Counted from the stretch's first letter, positions 1 to 8,935 are shown. The stretch is 64,000 nucleotides of DNA from an uncultured Oscillospiraceae bacterium (GCA_934526065.1 CAKSZX010000002.1:1-64000); one strand, 5' to 3'. The notes: generated by a model not told the origin, from the sequence alone. Numbers and translations are program-made.

Positions 1-32
1 GGACTTAAGTGTCAGGTATTGAAAAAAGAACA

Positions 33-85
33 CCGTTCTGTAAAATAAGAATGAGGCTACCAACCGCATTCAAACAGAACGGAGG
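33..85 (+). promoter_or_regulatory. 5' leader hairpin overlapping the tnpA ribosome binding site
   Basis: CCGTTCTG (33-40) and CAGAACGG (75-82) form an outer stem, and GAATG (50-54) with CATTC (67-71) forms an inner one. The ribosome binding site GGAGG (81-85) begins inside the outer stem. In IS200 a leader stem-loop is known to hide the tnpA ribosome binding site and keep transposition low; the same role is inferred here. Confidence 0.55.
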
Positions 86-92
86 ACATTAG

Positions 93-560
93 ATGGAAAA
101 TAAACGACCTAATGACACATACAGTTTAGCACACACAAGTTGGAAGTGTCAATATCACATAGTGTTTGCGCCAAAATACAGAAGAAAAGCAATATATGGG
201 AAGCTGAAGGCAGAGATAGGAGCCATATTAAGAGAACTGTGTGAGCGCAAACACGTAAATATAATAGAAGCGCACGCAATGCCTGATCACATCCATATGC
301 TTGTAGAAATACCGCCAAACCAAAGAGTAAGCGATTTTATGGGGTACTTAAAAGGAAAGAGTACGATGATAATATTTGAGAGGTTTTCAAATTTAAAGTA
401 CAAATATGGAAACAGGCACTTCTGGTGCAGAGGGTATTATGTGAGCACCGTTGGAGGGAACAAAGAAGGGATAGCCAGATATATTCGAGAACAAGAACAC
501 GAAGATATAATAAATGACCAGATATCGATAAAAGAATATATCGACCCATTCAAGCAATAA
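93..560 (+). CDS. tnpA: IS200/IS605-family transposase TnpA
   Basis: This 155-residue protein is a Y1 HUH single-strand transposase that cuts and rejoins the ends of its element at hairpins. The metal-binding HUH motif is H66-I67-H68 in 'PDHIHMLVE', and the likely nucleophile is Y130 in 'IARYIREQE', matching the arrangement in the IS608 enzyme. The early 'YHIVFAPKYRRK' block and 'STVGG' before the tyrosine helix are also typical. Length fits the family (about 130-160 residues) and no frameshift is seen, so it may be active. GGAGG lies 7 bases before the ATG, partly inside a leader hairpin. Confidence 0.93.
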   Translation: MENKRPNDTYSLAHTSWKCQYHIVFAPKYRRKAIYGKLKAEIGAILRELCERKHVNIIEAHAMPDHIHMLVEIPPNQRVSDFMGYLKGKSTMIIFERFSNLKYKYGNRHFWCRGYYVSTVGGNKEGIARYIREQEHEDIINDQISIKEYIDPFKQ

Positions 561-650
561 AAAATAAAAGATGAATGCAATAGGTAGCTTCAGCGATATG
601 GTAACCCCTTTAGGGGTTGCTGGTGAAGTGCCCTTTTAGGGCTAAAGTAA

Positions 651-673
651 AACCACCGGCTCAGCCGGTGGTT
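651..673. repeat. Right-end hairpin of the IS200-type element
   Basis: AACCACCGGCT and AGCCGGTGGTT form a near-perfect stem with a minimal loop, about 90 bases after the tnpA stop. It is the type of subterminal hairpin that TnpA recognises, and it could also stop transcription. Confidence 0.7.
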
Positions 674-1880
674 ATTATTGCTTTGGCGATATGGACAGCT
701 TGACTGTTAATCAAGATGGAGTTGGTGAACGGAGCGAAGTGGAGTGAAAGCCGGAAAAAGAAAACTGTACGGTGTACAGTTTTCCCGGCGTGGCCGCTTG
801 CGGCGAGTCCAACTGTGGGAGCCAGAGAGAGCAGATGATGAAAGTCATCTGCTTTTTTGTTGTTTTAAAGATAATATATACAGCTTGGCTGTTAATCAAG
901 ATGGAGCCTGTGAACGGACGGAAATTATTCAATCTCTCAGTCAGCTACCGCTGACAGCTCTCTTTACCAAAGAGAGCCTTGCTATTCGTTTGATTTAAAA
1001 TGTTGATTTGCAATTAAACAAGTGTATCAAAGAGAGCCGGCTTTGCGGTTTGTTTGGGCTGTTGATTTATAGAGGAAAAACAGTTTAAATAATTTGAAAT
1101 GAGGCGACCAATGGTCGCCCCTACGGTGTATCCGTGATTTATTTTTGTCGGTTACAAGTAAATGTATTTTTGAATTAGCATAGTAGGGGCGTTCATTGAA
1201 CGCCTATGCAAACCTACGGTATGTACATTGACAACTATCTGTCGCTCGTAAAACTCGTGACATCTCCCTTAACAGGGAGAACAAGTTTTGCTGTTTGTTG
1301 AAGTTGTGATTTATAGCGAAAAATCGTTTTTGACAACCCTCCTGTCGGCTTTGCCGACACCCTCCATTGCTCAGGGAGGGCAAGTTTTACTATCTGTTCG
1401 GTTTGTTATTTATAGCGGAAAACAAAATGGAAGCATTTGCTTATTCAATCTCTCAATCAGCTACGCTGACAGCTCTCTTTACCAAAGAGAGCCTTGCTGT
1501 TCGTTTTGAAATGAGGCGACCAATGGTCGCCCCTACGGTGTATCCGTGATTTATTTTTGCCTGTTACAAGTAAATGTATTTGTAAATTAGCATCGTAGGG
1601 GCGTTCATTGAACGCCTATGCAAACCACGGGTTTGCACATTGACAACCCTCTGTCACTCGTAAAACTTGTGACATCTCCCTTAACAGGGAGAACAAGTTT
1701 TGCGGTTAGTTGAAGTTGTGATTTATAGCGAAAAACCGTTTTTGACAACCCCCGGTGTTCGCTAAACGCTCACACCACCCTCCCTTGCTCAAGGAGGGCA
1801 GGTTTGTGGTTTGTTTGATATGATATTTTGTAACAGGTAGAGGATTGAATTCTACTTTTAAGTAAATATTTTTATTCTAA
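674..1880. repeat. Non-coding mosaic of palindromic repeats
   Basis: No credible gene is present; the short ORFs are repeat shadows. Unit A (about 931-998 and 1447-1512) holds the palindrome GCTCTCTTTACCAAAGAGAGC at 957-977 and 1472-1492. Unit B-C (about 1096-1350 and 1508-1762, offset 412) holds GGCGACCAATGGTCGCC at 1103 and 1515 and GGCGTTCATTGAACGCC at 1188 and 1600, followed by matching 'CTCGTAAAACT' blocks. A different repeat pair starts near 693 and 880 (sharing CTGTTAATCAAGATGGAG). The copies have diverged slightly. The pattern resembles REP or MITE debris next to an insertion sequence. Confidence 0.7.
830..859 (+). terminator. Terminator-like hairpin
   Basis: AGCAGATGA pairs with TCATCTGCT and is followed by TTTTTTG. 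It has no obvious gene upstream other than the insertion sequence. Confidence 0.45.
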
Positions 1881-1883
1881 TTA

Positions 1884-1921
1884 AAGAAAGGAGCGCCTAA
1901 GTTACGGCGCCCCTCTCTTTG
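1884..1921. terminator. Hairpin in the repeat region
   Basis: AAAGAAAGGAGCGCC (1884-1898) pairs with GGCGCCCCTCTCTTT (1907-1921), allowing two G-U pairs. The T-run after it is weak. It could be a terminator or another mobile palindrome. Confidence 0.35.
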
Positions 1922-2118
1922 ATAAAAAGTATTATATATCAGAATGTAATTAAATAATATCATATTTGATTTGTATCGTCAATAGTTATACTTGTCGAAA
2001 ATTTTGTTTTAAGAAATTTTATTTTGAAAATAAAATGATTTTAAATTGTCGGTATTCTGTTGTTATTGCAATTTTACATTACAACATGTCGAAAATAATA
2101 TTTTTTATTAAAATTATA

Positions 2119-2222
2119 TTGACATTTTATATATTATGTGATAATATGCAAGTACATTCTTAAATAAAAAGCATTTTCATCAAAGAGGAGAGCGCTATGG
2201 CTAAAGCGCTCTTTTCTTTTTT
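2119..2222 (+). ncRNA. Possible small RNA (promoter plus terminator, no gene)
   Basis: A near-consensus promoter, TTGACA (2119-2124), 17 bases, TAATAT (2142-2147), would start a transcript near 2154. About 60 bases later AGAGCGCT (2189-2196) pairs with AGCGCTCT (2205-2212). The stem extends to about 15 pairs with two G-U pairs and runs into a T-rich tail. No start codon with a ribosome binding site lies between them. A short RNA of about 65-70 nt is inferred; only a transcript map would prove it. Confidence 0.4.
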
Positions 2223-2330
2223 ATTGGATTTAAAGAAAATTTTGCAAAGTGGCATTATTAAAAAATAAAGGTTCTAAAGTAAGGAAAACTAAGGGACTAT
2301 AAAAATGTTATCTATCTGCACAAGTGACAA

Positions 2331-2359
2331 TTGCAATAACTATATAATTATGGTAGTAT
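2331..2359 (+). promoter_or_regulatory. Probable promoter of the lipoprotein cluster
   Basis: TTGCAA (2331-2336), a 17-base spacer and TAGTAT (2354-2359) stand 44 bases before the first lipoprotein start. Confidence 0.45.
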
Positions 2360-2402
2360 GATATAGTAATAAATAAATTTTTTAAAATATATTGGAGATT
2401 TT

Positions 2403-3116
2403 ATGAAATATTTAAAAATTATTTCGTTGACCATTGTGTTATTCATGTTTGGGTGCAGTGCGAAAAAATCTGATTTGGATTTGCTCACAATTCCTAAAAA
2501 GGACTATGAGTTTAAAAACGTTGAAACCCACTACTGGCTTTTACCGGGTGATGACGAAGATGTGCGGTTGCCAGACTATATGGGTAATGCTTTAACTAAT
2601 TATAATTGTAAATTTATATTGCCGGATAAATTCGGATATCGGCTTATGGGAACCGGAGATTTTGATATACACCCGGATTGTTATTCAGATCTTAATGGAT
2701 CCATACAAATAAATATAAAGAATGCAATATTAAAGGAGGATAATGACCCTGAATCATACCGTTACCATATGATACAGGAACTTTTTGAGGGCAAACCTGA
2801 AAAATACGAAAAGGAATTGATTGGCATTATGCAAGTTTTTGACTCTTCTGTTGAGGTTATATCTGAAAAAACCGAGTATTACGAGGGTCGTAATGGCAGC
2901 ATTATTACTGCTACAAATGTAGTGACCAGACGAACCGCTACCTTTACTAATGAGAAAAATATTTTTAATCAAACTTTTTACAGAAAAAGTAACATACCGG
3001 ATATAGTAGTTAAAGTTTCTTGGTATGACGATAAGATAAAAGAAATTACAGACCCTAATATCTATAATTATCCATTGCAAATTCTTAATTCCCTTATAAT
3101 TACCGAAAGGTCATAA
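2403..3116 (+). CDS. Putative lipoprotein of unknown function
   Basis: The 237-residue protein starts with a short charged N-terminus, a hydrophobic stretch and a lipobox ending in 'MFGCSA' near residue 19, so it should be lipid-anchored outside the membrane. I do not recognise the mature domain. It is polar and rich in Asp, Glu, Lys and Tyr, with no visible catalytic motif. GGAG lies upstream of the ATG. It is followed after 3 bases by a second lipoprotein gene, so the three genes from here to 5691 look like one operon. Confidence 0.7.
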   Translation: MKYLKIISLTIVLFMFGCSAKKSDLDLLTIPKKDYEFKNVETHYWLLPGDDEDVRLPDYMGNALTNYNCKFILPDKFGYRLMGTGDFDIHPDCYSDLNGSIQINIKNAILKEDNDPESYRYHMIQELFEGKPEKYEKELIGIMQVFDSSVEVISEKTEYYEGRNGSIITATNVVTRRTATFTNEKNIFNQTFYRKSNIPDIVVKVSWYDDKIKEITDPNIYNYPLQILNSLIITERS

Positions 3117-3119
3117 ATT

Positions 3120-4406
3120 ATGAATATGAAAAATAGTAAGTTTATAAAAATAACAGTATTATTTTTGCTTTGCGTCTGCCTATTTTGCAGCTGTGGCAAG
3201 AATATTGATAAAATCAACAGTGAAGCGGAAGCGGCGGATATAAGTCAATCAAGTTCTGAAAGTCGGTCAAGTGCTCAAAGCAGCAAGTCAACCGAAATAA
3301 TATCAAGTTCTTCTGCATCGAAAGCAAAAGAAAATTATATTGATAATTTAGAATATATTTATGTTAATGAAAGATTTTTTTCAACTATTGATCAAAACGG
3401 TTCACTGTGTGTTACAAAATTTGATGCTCGGGACAAATCGGACTTAGAATATCCGAAATTTGCGGATAAAAATTACAGTGAAAAGGTTGATAAAATATCA
3501 AATGCCATAGAGAGTTGCCCTCCTAAAACAATTATTTATGCAAAGGATTACTATACACCTGATTCAACCGGTTATGATAAATTATCAGATAATGATATAA
3601 TATTGTCATCTAATATAAATTACAATCCTCTTATATCAAAAGTTACATATAAACATTATTATAGTAATGAATGCCAAGTAAAACCGGAATGGGAAACACG
3701 GTTTAAAAATGATATTAAGAAGATGCTTTTAGAAAACAGAACATCAATAGAATACAACGGAGACAGCAATGATTACAGCAATTTTGATGTAAATACCGTG
3801 CCGATAATTGTAACCGATGTATGGTCATTTTCAGAAGATGAAAATGAAATAGAAATTGTTAAAGCGCAAAATATTTTTGATGATAGCAATTACATTGGAC
3901 GGATAGACAGTGTAGCATCGTTGCCGGATGAGCAATATTTTTTAGCATACACATTGATTGGGATATTTATAAATGGAAATCGTGTCGAAAATGATGAATT
4001 TAATTCATTAGGCAATTATTGCTTTGTAATGCAAAAATTAAATAGCAGTTTATGTCTATACGGCGAAGCCGAAGATGATAAAGACGAAGTTGATGGAATG
4101 TATTGTTATTATGCTTTTCAAAAAAATAAAAATGGAAATATAGGTGTATACGCTGTTTCACGACCGGGTATTCAAAGTTACGATTTATTAAATGTTAATG
4201 CAACTAATACTTATATGTTTGCAGATGTAAATAATGACGGAAAGGGTGAGGTGGTTGTGCTACATCGTTCGTTACCAACCTTTTTTCCGCCATATATTAG
4301 TGCCTATAATATACAGTTTTGTGACAATAAGTTTGAATTGGTAAAAACTACTGACATTTATAATTTGCTGATTGCCGATATAGATTGGGATGAATATGAA
4401 AAATAG
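3120..4406 (+). CDS. Putative lipoprotein, first of a tandem paralogous pair
   Basis: This 428-residue protein has a signal peptide with a lipobox ending 'LFCSCGK' (Cys near 25), then a Ser-rich linker (about 35-65). The rest is a polar domain I do not recognise. Near the C-terminus 'ADVNNDGKGEVVV' resembles the acidic calcium-binding loops of EF-hand or FG-GAP-like repeats, suggesting a metal-stabilised extracellular fold. Its stop lies inside the start region of the next gene, with 17 bases shared. The first ~150 bases are nearly identical to those of the next gene, while the remainder has diverged strongly. Confidence 0.7.
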   Translation: MNMKNSKFIKITVLFLLCVCLFCSCGKNIDKINSEAEAADISQSSSESRSSAQSSKSTEIISSSSASKAKENYIDNLEYIYVNERFFSTIDQNGSLCVTKFDARDKSDLEYPKFADKNYSEKVDKISNAIESCPPKTIIYAKDYYTPDSTGYDKLSDNDIILSSNINYNPLISKVTYKHYYSNECQVKPEWETRFKNDIKKMLLENRTSIEYNGDSNDYSNFDVNTVPIIVTDVWSFSEDENEIEIVKAQNIFDDSNYIGRIDSVASLPDEQYFLAYTLIGIFINGNRVENDEFNSLGNYCFVMQKLNSSLCLYGEAEDDKDEVDGMYCYYAFQKNKNGNIGVYAVSRPGIQSYDLLNVNATNTYMFADVNNDGKGEVVVLHRSLPTFFPPYISAYNIQFCDNKFELVKTTDIYNLLIADIDWDEYEK

Positions 4407-5691
4407 TAAATTTATAAAAATAACAGTATTATTTTTGCTTTGCGTCTGCCTATTTTGCAGTTGCAGCAAGAATATTGATAAAATCAACAGTGAAGCGGAA
4501 GCGGCGGGTATAAGTCAATCAAGTTCTGAAAGTCAATCGGGCAGTTCCGGACAAACAAGCAGTAAAACACAGCGGTCGTCAAAAAGTAATTTGAAAAACG
4601 ATAGTTCGGAATCTGATCCGGATAAATGTATCGAGGTCACATGTGTTGATACATCGTATTCCAAAAGTATATTTTCGCAAGATAAGCTATTTGCACGTAA
4701 CAGTATGGGTTACCAAAGCGGATATAGTAATTATTTCGTGACATCCTTAGTTATTGATAACCACCAAGAATTATTTGGATATACTCAAGATGATAAGGTA
4801 TCATTTTCGGAAACATGTGATGAAATTTTAAACAATCAAAGGCTTTATATCACCTATGTATCGGAATACTATGATAAAGAATCTACCGGATATGAAAATA
4901 TTCCACAATACGGAATTCTTTTTATGAGCACAAAAGATTACAATCCGATATTATCCAAGGTGACATATATTGATTATGATGTTTCTGATAAATTGCCAAA
5001 AGAATGTTGGAAAGCAAATTTTGAAAAAAAAATAACAGAAGAATATAATTTTCGTCGGTACATCGGTCGATACAGCGCAACAATAAACTATAGTAATTGC
5101 GGCGGAGTCGATAATCGTGCAGCACCTGTAATAATTCGTGAAAGTTGGTCTTTTAGCTATGATGGGCATAATTACGATATTGTAAGGGCATGTAATTTAT
5201 ATTGTGTCGATGATGAGGTAGATCTTATTTATAAAGATGAAGAATATGAAAAATCAGATTTTGAAAAAAATGGAGGGTTGCTCTATAAAATAACACTGAT
5301 TTTTATTGATGATACATTATTGAATACGGGTAGGGTATTGGATTCCGGTATACAGAGTATATCTAAAGAAGAATTTTCGTTCCCGGAAGATTATGATTCT
5401 GCTTTGGCGGGATACAGCGTATATCAATATGATAAGGAAGGAAATGTAAAGCTATATCCTTTGTACCTTTTGGTAGATTATAGTTATAGGGATTTTAGAA
5501 AATGGTCGACGTTTTTATTCGCCGATATAGACGGAGACGGAAAAGGGGAAATTATTGAGTATGATGCGTATGATAGATTTTTCTATTACGCACGAGGATA
5601 TACATTAGGCGGTTCGAATTTTGTTTGGGATAAATTCCCTTATCCTATAAAAAAACCAATACCAAAGGAAATTTTAAAACATACATCATAA
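4390..5691 (+). CDS. Putative lipoprotein, second of a tandem paralogous pair
   Basis: The protein has 433 residues. Residues 1-48 match the preceding protein almost exactly (signal peptide, lipobox 'CSCSK', Ser-rich start), whereas the mature domains share only scattered positions such as 'KDYNPILSKVTYIDYD' and a C-terminal 'ADIDGDGKGEIIE' acidic loop. The gene begins 17 bases inside the previous one and no separate ribosome binding site is evident, so translation is probably coupled to it. Function unknown; the architecture suggests a surface binding protein. A strong terminator follows. Confidence 0.7.
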   Translation: MNMKNSKFIKITVLFLLCVCLFCSCSKNIDKINSEAEAAGISQSSSESQSGSSGQTSSKTQRSSKSNLKNDSSESDPDKCIEVTCVDTSYSKSIFSQDKLFARNSMGYQSGYSNYFVTSLVIDNHQELFGYTQDDKVSFSETCDEILNNQRLYITYVSEYYDKESTGYENIPQYGILFMSTKDYNPILSKVTYIDYDVSDKLPKECWKANFEKKITEEYNFRRYIGRYSATINYSNCGGVDNRAAPVIIRESWSFSYDGHNYDIVRACNLYCVDDEVDLIYKDEEYEKSDFEKNGGLLYKITLIFIDDTLLNTGRVLDSGIQSISKEEFSFPEDYDSALAGYSVYQYDKEGNVKLYPLYLLVDYSYRDFRKWSTFLFADIDGDGKGEIIEYDAYDRFFYYARGYTLGGSNFVWDKFPYPIKKPIPKEILKHTS

Positions 5692-5721
5692 TATGTATTT
5701 GTAGCTTCTTAACATTAAAAA

Positions 5722-5776
5722 TCCCCTATGGCAGTTTCTTATAATCCTGCCATAGGGGACATCTGTTTGTTTTTTG
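5722..5776 (+). terminator. Terminator of the lipoprotein operon
   Basis: TCCCCTATGGCAG (5722-5734) pairs with CTGCCATAGGGGA (5747-5759), and T-rich sequence follows. Confidence 0.75.
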
Positions 5777-5850
5777 TTTGGTACAATTTATTTAATGAAA
5801 TTTAACTTTTATTTCTGTAATAAGCAAGGGTATAGTCTGCAAAGCTGTAT

Positions 5851-6672
5851 TTACAGAGTGCTGTTAAAGTCTTTTATAATGGAATTCCATGTGTCACGAC
5901 CTACAATTCCGTCGGCTTTTAATTTGGCATACCCTTGGTAATAGCCCACATTATTTTTTGTGTTTCTGCCAAAAACGCCGTCAACGGTTAACTTTTGCCG
6001 GCCGTGAGGTTGTTTTTCGTTTATTCTGTTTAAAAAGCCCTGAACTATTTTAACATTGTCATTTTGTGAGCCTTCTCGTATAAGAGCGCCGCCGTATTCG
6101 GTGGAAACCTTTGTGTTTTCACCCTTCATGACAGAGGTATAAACGTCAATTATTTTATCCCAGGTAAGCCTGCCTACGGCACCGTCAACGGCAAGGCCGA
6201 ATATCCTTTGAAATACCCTTACCCGTGCGCTCATATTCCGGCCGAAAATACCGTCCTCTTTTTGCTGATTTATTGCAGGGTAGACCTGCCCGATAACATT
6301 TAATTTTTCCTGTATATTGCTTACCCGGTAACCTACTGTTCCCGGGCGCAAAACATAACCGGGGTAGTCATCGCTTGCGGCTTCCGGCAGGGCGGCATAA
6401 TCCCCAACAATGCTATCCCAAGTTATCGGCCCTATTTTTCCGTCAATTTTCAGTTGTTTTGCAGCCTGGTATTCGTTTACCGCAAGGGCGGTGTTTTTAC
6501 CGTATATGCCGTCGACTTTAAGGGCGGTAATTCCTTTGTAAGTGTATTTGCCTATGGCATTTAAGTAACTTTGCATGATTGACACATCGCTGCCTCTGCT
6601 GCCCACGGTCAATACATAGCCGGGATATTCCGGCGAAGGTGCCAAAATGCTGTTTGTACTGTTTTCTTTCAT
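5851..6672 (-). CDS. Protein made of three peptidoglycan-binding domains
   Basis: The 273-residue protein consists of three repeats of about 80 residues, each of the PG_binding_1 type: 'VGSRGSDVSIMQSYLN...DGIYGKNT', 'PGTVGYRVSNIQEKLN...DGIFGRNM' and 'EGSQNDNVKIVQGFLN...DGVFGRNT'. These three-helix modules bind cell-wall peptidoglycan. There is no catalytic domain and no signal peptide, so it may act in the spore or mother-cell compartment, leave by another route, or be a remnant of a larger hydrolase. GGGAGG precedes the ATG. It stands alone, separated from guanine deaminase by a terminator. Confidence 0.85.
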   Translation of the reverse strand: MKENSTNSILAPSPEYPGYVLTVGSRGSDVSIMQSYLNAIGKYTYKGITALKVDGIYGKNTALAVNEYQAAKQLKIDGKIGPITWDSIVGDYAALPEAASDDYPGYVLRPGTVGYRVSNIQEKLNVIGQVYPAINQQKEDGIFGRNMSARVRVFQRIFGLAVDGAVGRLTWDKIIDVYTSVMKGENTKVSTEYGGALIREGSQNDNVKIVQGFLNRINEKQPHGRQKLTVDGVFGRNTKNNVGYYQGYAKLKADGIVGRDTWNSIIKDFNSTL

Positions 6673-6720
6673 ATAAAATCCTCCCTGAATTATTCTATTC
6701 CAACAGGTAAAATATGTGAA

Positions 6721-6768
6721 AAACCTAACACTGCCGGATTGATTTTCCGCAAACAGCGTTAGGTTTTA
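6721..6768. terminator. Terminator after guanine deaminase
   Basis: AAAACCTAACACTG (6721-6734) pairs with CAGCGTTAGGTTTT (6755-6768). Read on the minus strand it ends the asparaginase/guanine deaminase transcript. Confidence 0.65.
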
Positions 6769-6800
6769 TTTTTATATTCGATTTTATATTATTTTGAAAT

Positions 6801-8060
6801 TCAGATGTTTACAGGTGTGCCGTCAATATATCTGCCGACTATATTTCTGTCGTCGCCTATGTAGCAAAATCTTTCAACTTTTTGTTCGGGAGTAAGGGGA
6901 AAACCTTTATCCTCTATGTTATCTATCACTATGGCGTTGAAATTCCGGCCTTTTTCAAAGTGACCCATATTGCCGAACACACTGCCGCCTGCCCTTGTGG
7001 CACAGTAAAAAGCAGTGGCAAAATTTATTGTTTTTGCCGGGTTCGGTTCGTAAAAGTTCTTCATTTTTGAAAGTTGAACCGCCCTTGCAATCTGTTTGTA
7101 AATTGCCGGGTGATGTCCGCCGCCTATGTCGCTGCCAAGGGCAATATTATTGTTTGCAAGTATTTGTTTTAAAGGCATTATTCCTGCAATAACATTTGTG
7201 GTGGCATCCGGGCAGTGTACAGCGGTGCAGTTGTAGTTTTTCATAATTTCCATGTCAGACCGGGTAGGGAAGATAACATGGGCAAAAATATTCGGGCCAT
7301 TGTCCAAAAGCCCCGCTTTGCGGTAAATATCGCTGTCGCTTTCGCAGTCGGGGAACAATCTCATGGCCTCACCGGCTTCCCATATTGATTCCACAACATG
7401 AGTTTGAACGCCAACTCCGTATTTTTTACCTAACTTGCCAAGACCTGTCATAAGCTCCGGTGAACAGGTAGGGGCAAAACGAGGGGTGATTATGGTTTTA
7501 ACCATTTTTCCGCCTGTGTGCCGCCGCAAAAATTCCTCTGTGGTTTTTAAGGATTCTGCGGTGCTTTCCCACAGGTAATCCGGGCTGTTGGCGTCCATAT
7601 TTACTTTGCCCACATATCCGTATATACCGTATTTTTCAAGTTTCTCAAACAAAATATCGGTTGATTTATTGTGAATTGTTGTAAATGCGGAAAGCCGGAA
7701 TGTACCGTTTAAAAGCATATCCTTTACAAAGGCGTCATACACCTTTTCGGCATATTCTTTATCCTTAAATTTGGCCTCCTGTGGGAATGTGTAATCATTA
7801 AGCCAATCCCGCAAAAGGCAGTCCATGCCAAGGCCTCTTTCGGTGTATTGGCTGGCGTGTACATGTAAGTCGGAAAAAGATGGGATAATAACGCCTTTTC
7901 CGTAGTCGCTTATAGGCAAATTTCTGTATTGCTCCGGTAATTCTTCAAATATTTCGTCAACAAGGCCGTCTTTAACAACAATGTAACTGTCTTTATAACT
8001 TACAAGGGTGTCCTTGTCTTTTGAATACAGCACATCTCCGTGAAAAATTTGTACAGACAT
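6801..8060 (-). CDS. guaD: Guanine deaminase
   Basis: This 419-residue amidohydrolase should convert guanine to xanthine in the cytoplasm. The zinc site begins with H66-V67-H68 in 'DLHVHASQY', the form typical of guanine deaminases, and further ligands fit 'TPRFAPTCS', 'VQTHVVES' and 'GSDIGGG'. AGGAGG precedes the start. It lies 11 bases after asparaginase in the same direction, so the two are probably co-transcribed; both release ammonia. The general class is certain; the substrate is inferred from the motifs and could be a related aminopurine. Confidence 0.82.
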   Translation of the reverse strand: MSVQIFHGDVLYSKDKDTLVSYKDSYIVVKDGLVDEIFEELPEQYRNLPISDYGKGVIIPSFSDLHVHASQYTERGLGMDCLLRDWLNDYTFPQEAKFKDKEYAEKVYDAFVKDMLLNGTFRLSAFTTIHNKSTDILFEKLEKYGIYGYVGKVNMDANSPDYLWESTAESLKTTEEFLRRHTGGKMVKTIITPRFAPTCSPELMTGLGKLGKKYGVGVQTHVVESIWEAGEAMRLFPDCESDSDIYRKAGLLDNGPNIFAHVIFPTRSDMEIMKNYNCTAVHCPDATTNVIAGIMPLKQILANNNIALGSDIGGGHHPAIYKQIARAVQLSKMKNFYEPNPAKTINFATAFYCATRAGGSVFGNMGHFEKGRNFNAIVIDNIEDKGFPLTPEQKVERFCYIGDDRNIVGRYIDGTPVNI

Positions 8061-8071
8061 AATTATTCCTC

Positions 8072-8935
8072 CTATATAATGTCAAATTTTGCGGCGCACA
8101 CAGCCCATTCTATTGACGAACCGTTTACGGGTATAAACTTTTTTGTTCCGCTGTGAGCTTCGTAAAGGGCTTCTATATCCCCGTACATACATTGGCTTTT
8201 AAGATATATCTTTTTGCCCAGTTCATTATGCAGCTTGTCCAAAACGGCCTCGTGGCTTTTTAACATTCCGCCTGCGCCAAGGGCAAGCACAATTATTTTT
8301 TCGCAGTCCCCTGAGGCCAAAAGCAGTGAATCTGTCAAAGCGGGAGTGATGTAAATAAGAGCCACAGAATGGTTTTCTCTGTTTCTCGCCGGCTGTGCAG
8401 CGGGCTTTGCGATAGGCGCTGTCAAATATTTTTCATCGGAACTTACAAATGCGTCTTTTCTTTCGGTGTCTATTTTAACTGCGGTTTTTGCAGGTATCAA
8501 TTTGTCTGCAAAGGCTATACAAACGCCCCAGTAGCCTTGTAATGCAGTTTTAATTGCAAGGTTAAGGTTATCATCGGCATCGGTGTCGGGGGTGTCCAGT
8601 GGGTACTGTGCCCCGGTTATGATAATTGACTTATCAAAATTTTTCAAAGCACATTCAAGGTATGCGGCTGTGTAACTCATACTGTCGGTGCCGTGGGTTA
8701 TTACAAATGAATCGTATCTATCCCTGTTTTCCCATATAATATCGGCAATTTCATCACGCTGCCGGTCAGTCATAATTGATGAGTCTATAAGCTCACAATC
8801 CAAAACCGTTATATCCGCCTCCGGGTGTTTGGAGTATTTTAAAATATCATTGCCTGTCATGGTAGGGGTAAGACCGTTTTCTCCCATGGTGCATGCCAGG
8901 GTGCCGCCGGTTGTGATAAGCAAAATTTTGTTCAT
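8072..8935 (-). CDS. ansA: L-asparaginase (type I-like)
   Basis: The 287-residue protein should hydrolyse asparagine to aspartate and ammonia. The nucleophilic threonine is T12 in 'TTGGTLACT', and the second catalytic pair is T83-D84 in 'ITHGTDSMSYTA'. Both blocks are diagnostic of the asparaginase/glutaminase family. No signal peptide is present, so it is cytoplasmic. It is somewhat shorter than the usual 320-340 residues, mainly toward the C-terminus. It leads a two-gene unit with guanine deaminase. On the minus strand TTTACA, 17 bases and TATACT lie upstream. Confidence 0.85.
   Translation of the reverse strand: MNKILLITTGGTLACTMGENGLTPTMTGNDILKYSKHPEADITVLDCELIDSSIMTDRQRDEIADIIWENRDRYDSFVITHGTDSMSYTAAYLECALKNFDKSIIITGAQYPLDTPDTDADDNLNLAIKTALQGYWGVCIAFADKLIPAKTAVKIDTERKDAFVSSDEKYLTAPIAKPAAQPARNRENHSVALIYITPALTDSLLLASGDCEKIIVLALGAGGMLKSHEAVLDKLHNELGKKIYLKSQCMYGDIEALYEAHSGTKKFIPVNGSSIEWAVCAAKFDII

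Larger units (their letters stand above)
33..673 (+). mobile_element. IS200/IS605-family insertion sequence (tnpA only)
   Basis: A single small Y1-type transposase gene is flanked by stem-loops rather than terminal inverted repeats, which is the plan of IS200-type elements. On the left, CCGTTCTG (33-40) pairs with CAGAACGG (75-82). On the right, AACCACCGGCT (651-661) pairs with AGCCGGTGGTT (663-673). No accessory tnpB is seen. The exact cleavage sites cannot be fixed by eye, and the left tip may lie nearer base 1 or before the window, so the limits given are those of the visible hairpins. Confidence 0.75.

Noticed and set aside
744..1549. Several 60-85 codon frames in the repeat region
   Set aside because: They follow the repeats, lack ribosome binding sites and change frame between repeat copies.
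1966..2163. 65-codon AT-rich frame with hydrophobic product
   Set aside because: It is low complexity, has no ribosome binding site and overlaps the probable small-RNA promoter.
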